The translations under genes were made by a program, and so were the position numbers. A stretch of DNA of 64,000 bases from Candidatus Rokuibacteriota bacterium. GTDB lineage: Bacteria; Methylomirabilota; Methylomirabilia; Rokubacteriales; CSP1-6. A model generated the notes under the pieces. The model was given only the letters and a program-made list of their open reading frames with translations, was not told the origin of the DNA and did no database searches. The DNA lies in NCBI GenBank assembly GCA_016184365.1, contig JACPCW010000073.1, positions 1-64,000 on the forward strand. Direction: 5' to 3'. The stretch's first letter is position 1. Every line of letters begins with the position of its first letter. Below are positions 42,133 to 54,114 of this stretch, piece after piece.

Positions 42133-43104
42133 ATGAACGTTCTCGTGACCGGCGCCACCGGTTTCGTCATGGCGAACCTCGTGCGCCACCTCGCGGCCGA
42201 AGGCCATGACGTCGTCGCCGCGGATCGCGTCGCACCCGACGACGCGCTCGAGCGGTTCACCGCCGGGCTGCCCGGCCGCGTCGACTTCCGCACGTTGGAC
42301 GTGAAGGACCGCAACGCGATCCGCGGTCTCGTCGCCGGCGCGCGCCCAGCGCGCGTCGTGCACGGCGCCGCGATCACGTCGGTGCCGCCCGAGGCCGAGC
42401 GCGCACGCTTTCTGGACACCGTCGAAGTGAACGTGCTCGGCACCTTGAACATGCTGGACGCGCTTCGCGAGGCCGGCGCCGGGCGCGTCGTCGTCGTGTC
42501 GAGCGGCAGCGTGTACGGCAATCGACCGCACGTGATGCCGGTCGCGGAGAGCGACGTCACCCAGCCGGTCGGCGTGTATCCGTGGAGCAAGTGGGCCGGC
42601 GAATCGTTCGCGCGCCGGTTCGCGGAGGTGCATCGGCTCGACGTCGCCGTCGTGCGGCTTGCATCGCCGTTCGGACCGTTCGAACGCGACACGGGCTCGC
42701 GGCCGCTGCTCTCGCCCATCGCGTACTGGACGCTCGCCGCGCTCCGCGGACAGCCGCTTCATGCCTCCGGCGCCAGGACATTCATGCGCGACGCCATCTA
42801 CGCGCCGGACGTCGCGAGTGGCATCGCCGCCGTGCTCCTCGCCGACCGGCTCGGCCACGACGTCTACAACGTCGGCTGGGGACGCGGCGCGACGACGGAC
42901 GAAACGATCGCCGCGCTGCAACGACTGGTGCCCGGGCTCGAGATCGAGTTCCATCCCGACCAGACATCGCCGTGGGGCTCCACGATGCGCGGGCCGCTCG
43001 CCGTCGACCGCCTGTGCGGCGACCTCGGATGGCGGCCGCGCTACGACCTCGATTCCGGGCTCGCCGCCTATCTGGACTGGCTGCGCAAGGAGCGGCAGGC
43101 ATGA
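42133..43104 (+). CDS. NAD-dependent epimerase/dehydratase (extended SDR)
   Basis: 323 residues. Dinucleotide-binding motif VLVTGATGFVMANLVRHL has Met in place of the usual Gly of GxxGxxG, a small deviation. VVVVSSGSVYGN supplies the Ser and YPWSKWAGE the Tyr-x3-Lys catalytic pair. FMRDAIYAPDVASGI and GWGRGATTDETI match nucleotide-sugar epimerases. Acts on an unknown sugar nucleotide or related substrate. The stop overlaps the YbaK start by 4 bp. Confidence 0.9.
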   Translation: MNVLVTGATGFVMANLVRHLAAEGHDVVAADRVAPDDALERFTAGLPGRVDFRTLDVKDRNAIRGLVAGARPARVVHGAAITSVPPEAERARFLDTVEVNVLGTLNMLDALREAGAGRVVVVSSGSVYGNRPHVMPVAESDVTQPVGVYPWSKWAGESFARRFAEVHRLDVAVVRLASPFGPFERDTGSRPLLSPIAYWTLAALRGQPLHASGARTFMRDAIYAPDVASGIAAVLLADRLGHDVYNVGWGRGATTDETIAALQRLVPGLEIEFHPDQTSPWGSTMRGPLAVDRLCGDLGWRPRYDLDSGLAAYLDWLRKERQA

Positions 43105-43601
43105 TGGACGCGAGCGACATCGACCGCCTCGTCGGCGAGACGCTCGAGCGTCTCGGCGTGCCGTACGAGATCATGCAGATCGATCCGGACTTCGCGGACA
43201 CCGCCCAGTTCTGCGAGCGCTACGGCATTCCGCTCGACCAGTCGGCGAACACGATCATCGTCGCCTCCAAGAAAGAGCCGAAGCAGTACGCGGCGTGCCT
43301 CGTGCTGGCCACGACGCGGCTCGACGTGAACCACGCCGTCCGGAAGCTGATGAACGTCTCGCGCCTGTCGTTCGCCACCGCGGAGGAAACACGCGATCTC
43401 ACCGGCATGATGATCGGCGGCGTCACGGTGTTCGCGCTGCCGCCGGACCTGCCGATCTACGTCGACGCGGCGGTCATGGCGCCCGAGTGGATCATCGTCG
43501 GCGGCGGCAGCCGATCGACGAAGATCAGGACGTCGCCGGAGTCGCTGCGCCGGCTCCCGAACGCGCAGGTCGTCTCCGGCCTCGCCACCCCAATCGCATG
43601 A
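43101..43601 (+). CDS. YbaK/EbsC family aminoacyl-tRNA deacylase-like protein
   Basis: 166 residues from ATG 43101 (a second ATG follows at once). LGVPYEIMQIDPDFADTAQF, then SANTIIVASKKEPKQYAACLVLAT with the conserved Lys, and SFATAEETRDLTGMMIGGVTVFALP match the YbaK/ProX editing domain. These free-standing domains hydrolyse mischarged tRNAs such as Cys-tRNA(Pro). Coupled to the epimerase gene by ATGA overlap. Repeat copy 4 follows it. Confidence 0.85.
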   Translation: MMDASDIDRLVGETLERLGVPYEIMQIDPDFADTAQFCERYGIPLDQSANTIIVASKKEPKQYAACLVLATTRLDVNHAVRKLMNVSRLSFATAEETRDLTGMMIGGVTVFALPPDLPIYVDAAVMAPEWIIVGGGSRSTKIRTSPESLRRLPNAQVVSGLATPIA

Positions 43602-43620
43602 CCGGCGAGAACCGGCAGGC

Positions 43621-43692
43621 CGAGGAGCGCCACGGCTCCGCCGGGGCGCTTCCGAGCATCGGGGGGTGTGGGGGCCATGTCGGGGCCCCCAC
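43621..43692 (-). repeat. two-hairpin interspersed repeat, copy 4
   Basis: Between the YbaK and DUF1028 genes, opposite in orientation to their transcription. Hairpin 1 is perfect: GTGGGGGCC / GGCCCCCAC around the loop CCGACAT (read on the minus strand). Hairpin 2 is AGCGCC-C-CGGC / GCCG-T-GGCGCT around GGA. It ends 4 bp before the DUF1028 ATG and could affect its translation. Confidence 0.85.
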
Positions 43693-43696
43693 CTCG

Positions 43697-44386
43697 ATGG
43701 AAGGCACGTTCTCGATCATCGGCCGGTGCGCGAAGACGGGCATGTTCGGCATCGCGATCTCCACGAGCGAGATGGCCGTCGGCTCGCGCTGCGTGCACGT
43801 CGCGCCCGGTGTCGGCGCCATGATCTCGCAGGCGTCGAGCAATCCACGGCTCGGCCATCTCGGTCTCAACCTCCTGCGCCAGGGTTATCCGGCAGCGCGC
43901 GTCGTCGACGAGCTCGCGGCCAGCGACCCCTTCGTCGAGCGCCGTCAGCTCGGGTGCATCGACCTCGCCGGCCGCTCGGCCGGGCGCACGGGATCCGGCA
44001 ACAAGCCGTGGGCGGGACATCGCGCGGCGGACGACGTCGTCGCGGCGGCGAACAACGTCGTCGGCGCCGCGGTGATGGAGTCGATGTTCGAGACGTTCGG
44101 GAAAACGGCGGAGCTGCCGCTGTGGGAGCGCCTGCTGCAGGCGCTCGAAGCCGGCAAGCGCGCGGGCGGCGAGCCGCACGGCGAGAAATCCGGCGCCCTC
44201 TATGTCATGGACGCGCAACCGTTCGCGCTCGTGGACCTGCGCGTCGATCTGCATCCGGAGCCGGTCGCCGAGCTCCGCCGGCTCGCCGACCAGTACTTCC
44301 CGCTGGTCGCGTACTACCGTCTGCGGCCGCTCGATCCGAATCTGCCAGGCGCGGCGGACTGGCTGGCGAGCCGCGAGCGCGGCTGA
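43697..44386 (+). CDS. DUF1028 domain protein
   Basis: 229 residues from ATG 43697. An earlier in-frame ATG at 43598 would translate the repeat and is unlikely. The N-terminus TFSIIGRCAKTGMFGIAIST, GVGAMISQASSNPRLGHLGL and DRQ-like QLGCIDLAGRSAGRTGSGNKP follow the DUF1028 pattern, a family with an Ntn-hydrolase-like fold. The C-terminal ~60 residues (VDLRVDLHPEPVAELRRL) are the usual short tail. Biochemical role unknown; peptide or amide hydrolysis is often proposed. Confidence 0.85.
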   Translation: MEGTFSIIGRCAKTGMFGIAISTSEMAVGSRCVHVAPGVGAMISQASSNPRLGHLGLNLLRQGYPAARVVDELAASDPFVERRQLGCIDLAGRSAGRTGSGNKPWAGHRAADDVVAAANNVVGAAVMESMFETFGKTAELPLWERLLQALEAGKRAGGEPHGEKSGALYVMDAQPFALVDLRVDLHPEPVAELRRLADQYFPLVAYYRLRPLDPNLPGAADWLASRERG

Positions 44387-44586
44387 CCAACCGTAGCTGA
44401 CCGCTGGCGGCGCGCACGCCGTGCGCGTTCGGTTCGCGAGACGAACGTTTCGTCGAGGTACGCATCGAACGCTCGCTCCCATCCCTGGGGAGACCGTCGA
44501 TCATGCCGCTGGAGGCGAGGAGCAGATCGCTTTGCGGGCGCGCCGGACGGCGAGTGCGTTTCTTCATCATGGTTGCCGCGGACGAG
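44387..44586. other. 200-bp intergenic region between convergent genes
   Basis: No intact gene. On the minus strand short open pieces in two frames (a basic N-terminal-like piece starting near 44571 and WERAFDAYLDETFVSRTER around 44470) look like coding sequence split by a frameshift, possibly a decayed small protein, but I cannot assign it. Confidence 0.3.
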
Positions 44587-46608
44587 CTACGCGAGCGCCA
44601 CGTCGACGCACGCGTCGAACGACGCCTGACCGCCCGAGAACCCGAACACGTCGACCGCCTCGTCGGGCAGCACCGCGTCACCCGCGGTCAGCGTGTTCAG
44701 TCCCTCCCAGCCGTCGCGCATCCACACCGTGCCGGCCGGAATGCGCGCCGTCACGCACGCGCGCGCCCGCATCTCGCCGCGCGCGTTCCAGATCCGGATC
44801 GCCGCGCCGTCGCTGACCCCGCGCGCCGCCGCGTCGCTCTGCGCGATCCACAGCTCCGGCTCGGGGTCGGCTTCGGCGAGCGACGGCAACGCGCGCCCGT
44901 GATCGTAGAACGCGTGGAAGTGCGTGAGCGTGCGGCCCTGCCGGAAGCGGAGCGGAAACGACTCGGCCGGCAGCGGCTCGTACGTCGGCAACGCCGGCAG
45001 CCCCAGCGCGGCGGCCCGCTCGGAATGGAACTCGACCTTTCCGGATGGCGTCGCAAACGTCAGGTCGGGATGACCGACGTGCGAGACGTCGAGCGCACGG
45101 ATCCCGCCTTCCGCCGCGAGGGCCGCGACGGTGGCGTGCCGCGTCCGCGGATGATCGAGGATCGCGTCGAGCGGTCCCGTCTCGTCGTCCCACGGAAAGA
45201 AGTCCTTCACCTCGAGCCGGCGCGCCAGCTCGCGCACGAGCCACATCGGCGACCGGCACTCGCCCGCCGGCTCGACGATCTTCGGCATCAGGTAGAGATG
45301 CGTGTTGGTCGCCTTCGCGCCGAGCTCCTCGACCCACGCGGTGGCCGGCAACACGATGTCGGCGAAGCGCCGCGACGTGTCGTTCATGAACAGATCGAAG
45401 CTCACGACGAGGTCGAGCCGGGCGAGGCCCTGCGCCACGCGTCCCGAATCGGCGAACGACGACAGCATGTCCGTCCCCGCGAGCACGAGCACACGCACGG
45501 TGCCGTCGACCAGCGCGTCCGCGATGCGCGACATCTGGTTCGGCACGTAGCGCCCGGGCGGCCGGCGGTCGTCGGCGGTGATGTTCGCGAGGTGCGTGCC
45601 GGCGCCGTGTCGCGGACCGAAGCCTCCGCCCGGAATACCGAGGTTGCCGGTGAGCGCGGGCAGGCACGCGATCGCGCGACTCGCCTGCCACCCGGCCGTG
45701 CCCTTGTACATGGAGCTCCCGCCGATGACGATCATCGCCGGCTTCGTCGTCGCGTACCGCCGGGCGAGCGCGACGATGCGCTCGGCGGAGACGCCCGTGA
45801 TCGGCGCCGCCCATGCCGGCGAGTACGCGCGCACGTGTTCCGCGAGCCGCTCGAACCCGACCGAATGCCGCGCGACGAAGTCGCGGTCGTAGCGCTGCTG
45901 CGCCACGATGACGTGCATCATCGCGAGCGCCAGCGCGGCGTCGGTGCCCGGCTTGATGACGACGACCTCGTCCGACTGGCGCGCGGCCTCGGTCTCGCGG
46001 ACATCGATCGTGACGACGTGCGCGCCGCGCCGGCGCGCGGCGACCAGGTGCCGGCCGGTGTTCGGCTGGCTCGCGAGGTTCGCGCCCCACAGCACCACCA
46101 TCTGCGCGTGCTCGCCGAGGTCTTCCTTCGTGTTGACGTCGAGCACGCCGGTGATGCCGAGGCCAAAGGCGCCGAGGCCCCAGCAGATCATCGTCGCGTT
46201 CCACGACTGCGAGCCGTAGAGGTTCGCGAACCGCCGGAGCAGGTGTGAATGGAGCCGGGTGCCGTAGTTGTTGGCTGCCAGCCCGTGGCCCGTCCAGACC
46301 GCCACCGCTTCGGGACCGGCGGCGCGCATGCGCCCCGCGATCGTGTCGAGCGCCTCGTCCCAGCTCGCCTGGCGCCAGGCGCCCGAGCGCGCCGTCCGCA
46401 CCATCGGATGCAACACTCGGTGCGGGTTGTCGAGGATCTCGCGCGACGCCTGGCCGCGGATGCACAGGAACCCGCGACTGTCGGGGTTGTCGGGATCGCC
46501 GTGCACGCCGACGACGCGGCCGTCCTCGACGTCGACGAGCATCCCGCACAGCGTGGGATGGCAGTTCATCGGGCACATCGTGCGGTGGGTGGTCACGCTC
46601 ATGGTCAC
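44587..46608 (-). CDS. molybdopterin-dependent oxidoreductase
   Basis: 673 residues. The Fe-S Cys motif is CPMNCHPTLCG...FLCIRGQ. Molybdopterin-domain motifs include YGSQSWNATMICWGLGAFGL, MVVLWGANLASQPNTGRHLV and GTDAALALAMMHVIV; ADIVLPATAWVEELGAKATN and the C-terminal WNARGEMRARACVTARIPAG complete the bis-MGD cofactor domain. No Tat signal is seen, so it is probably cytosolic. It is of the formate dehydrogenase/thiosulfate-type superfamily; the substrate is unknown. The GTG start overlaps the Uma2 stop (GTGA); ATG 46602 is an alternative. Confidence 0.9.
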   Translation of the reverse strand: MTMSVTTHRTMCPMNCHPTLCGMLVDVEDGRVVGVHGDPDNPDSRGFLCIRGQASREILDNPHRVLHPMVRTARSGAWRQASWDEALDTIAGRMRAAGPEAVAVWTGHGLAANNYGTRLHSHLLRRFANLYGSQSWNATMICWGLGAFGLGITGVLDVNTKEDLGEHAQMVVLWGANLASQPNTGRHLVAARRRGAHVVTIDVRETEAARQSDEVVVIKPGTDAALALAMMHVIVAQQRYDRDFVARHSVGFERLAEHVRAYSPAWAAPITGVSAERIVALARRYATTKPAMIVIGGSSMYKGTAGWQASRAIACLPALTGNLGIPGGGFGPRHGAGTHLANITADDRRPPGRYVPNQMSRIADALVDGTVRVLVLAGTDMLSSFADSGRVAQGLARLDLVVSFDLFMNDTSRRFADIVLPATAWVEELGAKATNTHLYLMPKIVEPAGECRSPMWLVRELARRLEVKDFFPWDDETGPLDAILDHPRTRHATVAALAAEGGIRALDVSHVGHPDLTFATPSGKVEFHSERAAALGLPALPTYEPLPAESFPLRFRQGRTLTHFHAFYDHGRALPSLAEADPEPELWIAQSDAAARGVSDGAAIRIWNARGEMRARACVTARIPAGTVWMRDGWEGLNTLTAGDAVLPDEAVDVFGFSGGQASFDACVDVALA

Positions 46609-47186
46609 GGGAGGAGATCGCCGACGCGAATGCGCGCAGTCGGGGCAGCGAGCGGCGTCACGATCGCTCCGGCGTCGAGCGCCACCACCGTCGCGTACGT
46701 CCAGCGCGGACGTACGCCGCTCTGCGCGTGCGGTTCACGATGGACCTCGAGCACGCGGTCGACGACGTTCAGGATCCAGTAGTCGGCGAGGCCGGCGCGC
46801 GCATAGGCGACGCGCTTTCGGCCTCGGGCGATGCGAAGCCCCGACAGCGCGACCTCGACGATGAGCGCCGGACGGGTCGGATGCGTGGCGCGGTAATCGC
46901 GCGGCGACCCAGGCACGACAGAGACATCCGGCTCGGGCTCGGAGCGGTCGTCGAGGGCGATCGGAAGCTGTTCACGCACCCACCAATCGGGTCCGAATGC
47001 AGCCCGGAGCGCCGTGGCGACGAGGCCGATCCCGGCCGCGTGCGGCGTGTATTGCGGCTCCTTGACGAGCAGGAGTCCATCCAGCAGTTCGATCGGCTCG
47101 TCCTCATCGAGCATCCCGCACTCGATGAGTCGCTCGTATTCGACGCGCGTCCAACGACGCGTCCGCGCGCGGTCCGGGCTGATCAC
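46605..47186 (-). CDS. Uma2 family endonuclease (DUF820), third copy
   Basis: 193 residues from a GTG start. The same RRWTRVEYERLIECGML and LLDGLLLVKEP opening as the tandem pair at 3.2-4.4 kb, with EPEPDVSVVPGSPRDY and ALIVEVALSGL active-site strands and RVAYARAGLADYWILNVVD. It diverges more than the tandem copies do from each other (no REYKSS segment). Coupled to the molybdopterin oxidoreductase by GTGA overlap, an unusual partner. Divergent from the ABC exporter gene. Confidence 0.9.
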   Translation of the reverse strand: MISPDRARTRRWTRVEYERLIECGMLDEDEPIELLDGLLLVKEPQYTPHAAGIGLVATALRAAFGPDWWVREQLPIALDDRSEPEPDVSVVPGSPRDYRATHPTRPALIVEVALSGLRIARGRKRVAYARAGLADYWILNVVDRVLEVHREPHAQSGVRPRWTYATVVALDAGAIVTPLAAPTARIRVGDLLP

Positions 47187-47262
47187 GTAGCCGAGCGTAC
47201 GCGCCCGTCAGCACGGCCGTCAATGTCGCCAAGGCGATACACGACCGTTATAGTGGGCGCGC

Positions 47263-50901
<3,639 letters not shown>

Positions 50902-50912
50902 CATAACGATCG

Positions 50913-52772
50913 ATGATGGCCACCCGCCGGGACACGCCGTTTCGTGAGGCGATGCGCTCGCTCCTCGTGTTCGACGGAGCGATGGGATCGCTGCTCTACG
51001 AGCGCGGCGTCTTCGTCACGCAGAACTTCGAGCAGCTGAACGTCACGCGTCCGGACATCGTGACGAAGATTCACGAAGACTACGTCGCCGCCGGCGCGCA
51101 CGTGATCCAGACGAACACGTTCGGCGCGAACGCGTTCCGCCTCGATCGCCATGGCCTCGGCGACCAGGTCCGCCGATACAACCTCGCCGGCGCGAAGCTC
51201 GCCCGCGCGGCGGCCGGGGAAGACGTCTGGGTCGGCGGCTCCATCGGCCCGACGGGCCTCGTGCCCGGGGTCGCGACGAAGGCGGAGCTCGACCTCGCCG
51301 CCGCCACGTTCGCCGAGCAGGCCGCGGCGCTCGTCGACGGCGGCGCGGACGTGCTCGTGCTCGAAACGTTCCGGCATCTCGAGGAAATCCGCATCGCGCT
51401 CGACGCGGCCCGGCAGGTGGCGCCCGACACGCCGATCATCGCGACCATGGCGTTCGATCCGTCCGAGACCGTCGCCGATGGATCGACGCCGGAGCACGTC
51501 GCCACGTCGCTGCGCGACTGGGGCGCCGACGCCATCGGCGTGAACTGCGGCGACGGCCCGCAGATCGCGCTCACGATGGCCGAGCGCATGCGCGTCGTCG
51601 GACTGCCGCTCTGCGTGCAGCCGAACGCCGGACTGCCGCGCACCATCGACGGGCGCCTCCTCTACATGGCGACGCCCGAGTACTTCGACGTCTTCGCGCG
51701 GCGCACGATCCAGATCGGCGCCACGATGATCGGCGGCTGCTGCGGCACGACGCCCGAGCACGTGCGATGGATGGCCAAGTCCAGCCGCATGCTCGGCGAC
51801 CGCCGCGCCGCCGTCATGCGGCCGAGCGCCGTCCGGGCGACGGAGACCGTGCCGCTCGTCGAGCCCACGCCGCTCGCCGAGCGCAGCGCGTTCGCCGCGA
51901 AGATCGCGGCCGGCAGGTTCGTCGTGTCGGTCGAGGTCAATCCCGCGCCTGGTCTCGATCCATCGCGCGCGCTCGAAGGCGCGAAGATGCTGCTCGAGCA
52001 CGGCGTGGACATCGTCAACGTCGCCGACGCGCCCCGGGCGATGGCGCGGATGTCGAACCTCGCGTTCTGTTCACTGCTGCTCGAGCGGTACGGCATCCAG
52101 CCGATCCTGCACGTGTGCGGCCGCGACCGGAACCTGCTCGGCCAGATGGCGCACCTCCTCGGCGCGCACGCGATCGGCATCCGGAACCTCGTCATCATCA
52201 CGGGCGATCCGCCGAAGGTCGGCGATTACCCGGAAGCCACCGCGGTGTACGACCTCGACGCGATCGGGCTCTTGCAGATGGCGTCGAACATGAACCGCGG
52301 CGTCGATCCGGCCGGCAAGCCGCTGCCCGGCGGCAAGACGTCGTTCCTGCTCGCGACGGGCCTCGAGCCGGGCGCGGCGGATCTCGACCGGGAGATCCGA
52401 CGGCTCGAAAAGAAGAAGGCCGCCGGCGCCGAGATCGTGATGACGCAGCCGATCTTCCAGACGGATCTGCTCGAAAACGTGCTCGGGCGGATCGCGCATC
52501 TCGGGATGCCCGTGCTCGTCGGCGTGCTGCCGCTCGTGAGCTACAAGAACGCCGAGTTCCTGCACAACGAAGTGCCGGGCATGCAGATCCCGGAAGAAAT
52601 CCGCGAGCGGATGCGGAACACGCCCGGCGGCGAAGCCGCGCGCAACGAAGGCGTGAAGATCGCGCGCGAGATGCTCTTCGCCGTCCGCGACCGCGTGCAG
52701 GGCGCCTATCTGATGCCCCCGCTCGGCCGGTACGAGCTCGCCCTCGAGGTGCTGGACGGTCTCAAGCGGTAA
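50913..52772 (+). CDS. bifunctional homocysteine S-methyltransferase / methylenetetrahydrofolate reductase
   Basis: 619 residues. The N-terminal ~290 residues are a homocysteine methyltransferase barrel: LVFDGAMGSLLYERG, QTNTFGANAFRL, and the zinc ligands GVNCGDGPQ and GGCCGTTPEH. The C-terminal ~290 residues are a MTHFR barrel: VSVEVNPAPGLDPSRALEGA, VCGRDRNLLGQMAHLLGAHA, NLVIITGDPPKVGDYP and AEIVMTQPIFQTDL. The fusion (YitJ-like) couples methyl-folate formation to methionine synthesis in the cytosol. No cobalamin domain is present. It starts 11 bp after the ABC exporter stop and is probably in the same operon. Confidence 0.95.
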   Translation: MMATRRDTPFREAMRSLLVFDGAMGSLLYERGVFVTQNFEQLNVTRPDIVTKIHEDYVAAGAHVIQTNTFGANAFRLDRHGLGDQVRRYNLAGAKLARAAAGEDVWVGGSIGPTGLVPGVATKAELDLAAATFAEQAAALVDGGADVLVLETFRHLEEIRIALDAARQVAPDTPIIATMAFDPSETVADGSTPEHVATSLRDWGADAIGVNCGDGPQIALTMAERMRVVGLPLCVQPNAGLPRTIDGRLLYMATPEYFDVFARRTIQIGATMIGGCCGTTPEHVRWMAKSSRMLGDRRAAVMRPSAVRATETVPLVEPTPLAERSAFAAKIAAGRFVVSVEVNPAPGLDPSRALEGAKMLLEHGVDIVNVADAPRAMARMSNLAFCSLLLERYGIQPILHVCGRDRNLLGQMAHLLGAHAIGIRNLVIITGDPPKVGDYPEATAVYDLDAIGLLQMASNMNRGVDPAGKPLPGGKTSFLLATGLEPGAADLDREIRRLEKKKAAGAEIVMTQPIFQTDLLENVLGRIAHLGMPVLVGVLPLVSYKNAEFLHNEVPGMQIPEEIRERMRNTPGGEAARNEGVKIAREMLFAVRDRVQGAYLMPPLGRYELALEVLDGLKR

Positions 52773-52787
52773 CGGTCCCCGGCGCGC

Positions 52788-53978
52788 GTGACCGTCTTCC
52801 AGGACGCGGGGTACCGGCGGCTCTGGGCCTCCGGCCTGTGCGTCAACGTCGCGCGGTGGATGGACCTGGTCACCCTCGGGTGGCTCGCGCTCCAGCTCAC
52901 CGGCTCGCCCTTCATGGTCGCCGTCGCGGCGTTCGCGCGCGCCGCGCCGATGATGGTGCTCGGCCCGTTCACCGGCATCATCGCCGACCGCGTGTCGCGC
53001 GGCCATCTGCTGCTCGTCACGCAGGCCGGGAATGCGACGGTCGCGGTCGCCCTCGCGACGCTCTTCGGCGCCGGCGCCGGCGCCTACGCGCCGCTCGTCG
53101 CGCTCGAGCTCGCGTTCGGCATGCTGTGGAGTCTCGACTTCCCCGCCCGCCGCACCGCGCTCTTCAGCATGCTCGGCGCTTCGCGCGTCGCGCAGGCCGT
53201 GTCGCTCGAGACCGTCTCGATGCAGATCGCGAAGATGGGCGGACCGCTCATCGCGGGGGCGTGTCTCGCGCGCCTCGGGCCGGCCGCGTGCTATGGCGTG
53301 ATGGCGACCGTCGCGCTCGCCGGCTTCGTGGTGTCGCTCGGGCTCCAGCATCGGATCGAAGCGCCACGCGCGGCACGCGCGTCGTCGTCGCTCGCCGCGA
53401 CGCTGGCCAGCGGCCTGCACGCCGCGTGGGAGAGCGGCATCGTGCGCGCCGTTCTGCTCATCACGATCGCGATGAACGTGCTGTTCTTCCCGTATCAGCA
53501 CATGCTGCCGGTGTTCGCGCGGGACGTGCTCGCCGGCGGTCCCACGACGCTGGGCGCGCTCGTGGCCGCCGATGGTCTCGGCTCGCTGGCCGGCGCGCTC
53601 GCGATCGCGGCATACCACGGCCGGCTCGCGCACGGCCGCCTCTTCGCGACCGCGGTGCTCGTCGCGCCGTTCATCCTCGTCGCGTTCTCGGCGTCGCGGT
53701 CCCTGGCGTCGTGCCTCGCGTTCATGGTGGTGATCGGCGTCGCGGAATCCGGCTTCGCCGCGATGCAGAGCACGCTCGTGCTGCTGGCCGCGCCGGCGCA
53801 CGCGCGCGGCGGTGCCATGGGCATTCTCTCCGCGTGCATCGGGACGCAGCCGCTCGGCACGCTGGCCATCGGCGCGCTCGCCGGCACGCTCGGCGCGCCG
53901 CGCGCGTTCGCGTTGAACGCGATCGTGGCGCTCGCGGCGATCGTGCCGCTCGCGGTTCCGCTCGTGCGCCGGCGCTGA
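52788..53978 (+). CDS. MFS transporter (DHA3/enterobactin exporter-like)
   Basis: 396 residues from GTG 52788, 15 bp after the previous stop. VFQDAGYRRLWASGLCVNVA is the typical start of this MFS branch (MFS_3), followed by GPFTGIIADRVSRGHLLLVT for the loop 2-3 motif and about 12 hydrophobic helices. The branch contains exporters of drugs and siderophores; substrate unknown. Last gene of the ABC exporter-BHMT/MTHFR-MFS series. Confidence 0.9.
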   Translation: MTVFQDAGYRRLWASGLCVNVARWMDLVTLGWLALQLTGSPFMVAVAAFARAAPMMVLGPFTGIIADRVSRGHLLLVTQAGNATVAVALATLFGAGAGAYAPLVALELAFGMLWSLDFPARRTALFSMLGASRVAQAVSLETVSMQIAKMGGPLIAGACLARLGPAACYGVMATVALAGFVVSLGLQHRIEAPRAARASSSLAATLASGLHAAWESGIVRAVLLITIAMNVLFFPYQHMLPVFARDVLAGGPTTLGALVAADGLGSLAGALAIAAYHGRLAHGRLFATAVLVAPFILVAFSASRSLASCLAFMVVIGVAESGFAAMQSTLVLLAAPAHARGGAMGILSACIGTQPLGTLAIGALAGTLGAPRAFALNAIVALAAIVPLAVPLVRRR

Positions 53979-54114
53979 CGAGCCGTCGGCGCGCCGCACG
54001 CCCGCCCCCCTTCGACGTGCTGGTTGCGCGCTTGCAGCTTTGGCCGCGGTGCAGCCGCGGCGCGCCGCTCGGCGCGCCTCGGGCGCTCGCCATCCCGAAC
54101 GTCGACGAGGCCGA
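53979..54114. other. convergent intergenic region with GC-rich palindromes
   Basis: Between the MFS and amidase 3' ends. CCGCGG-TGCAG-CCGCGG and a pair of GGCGCGCC palindromes could fold into hairpins and end both transcripts, but no T-run follows. An open frame ending near 54118 has no recognisable protein. Confidence 0.35.
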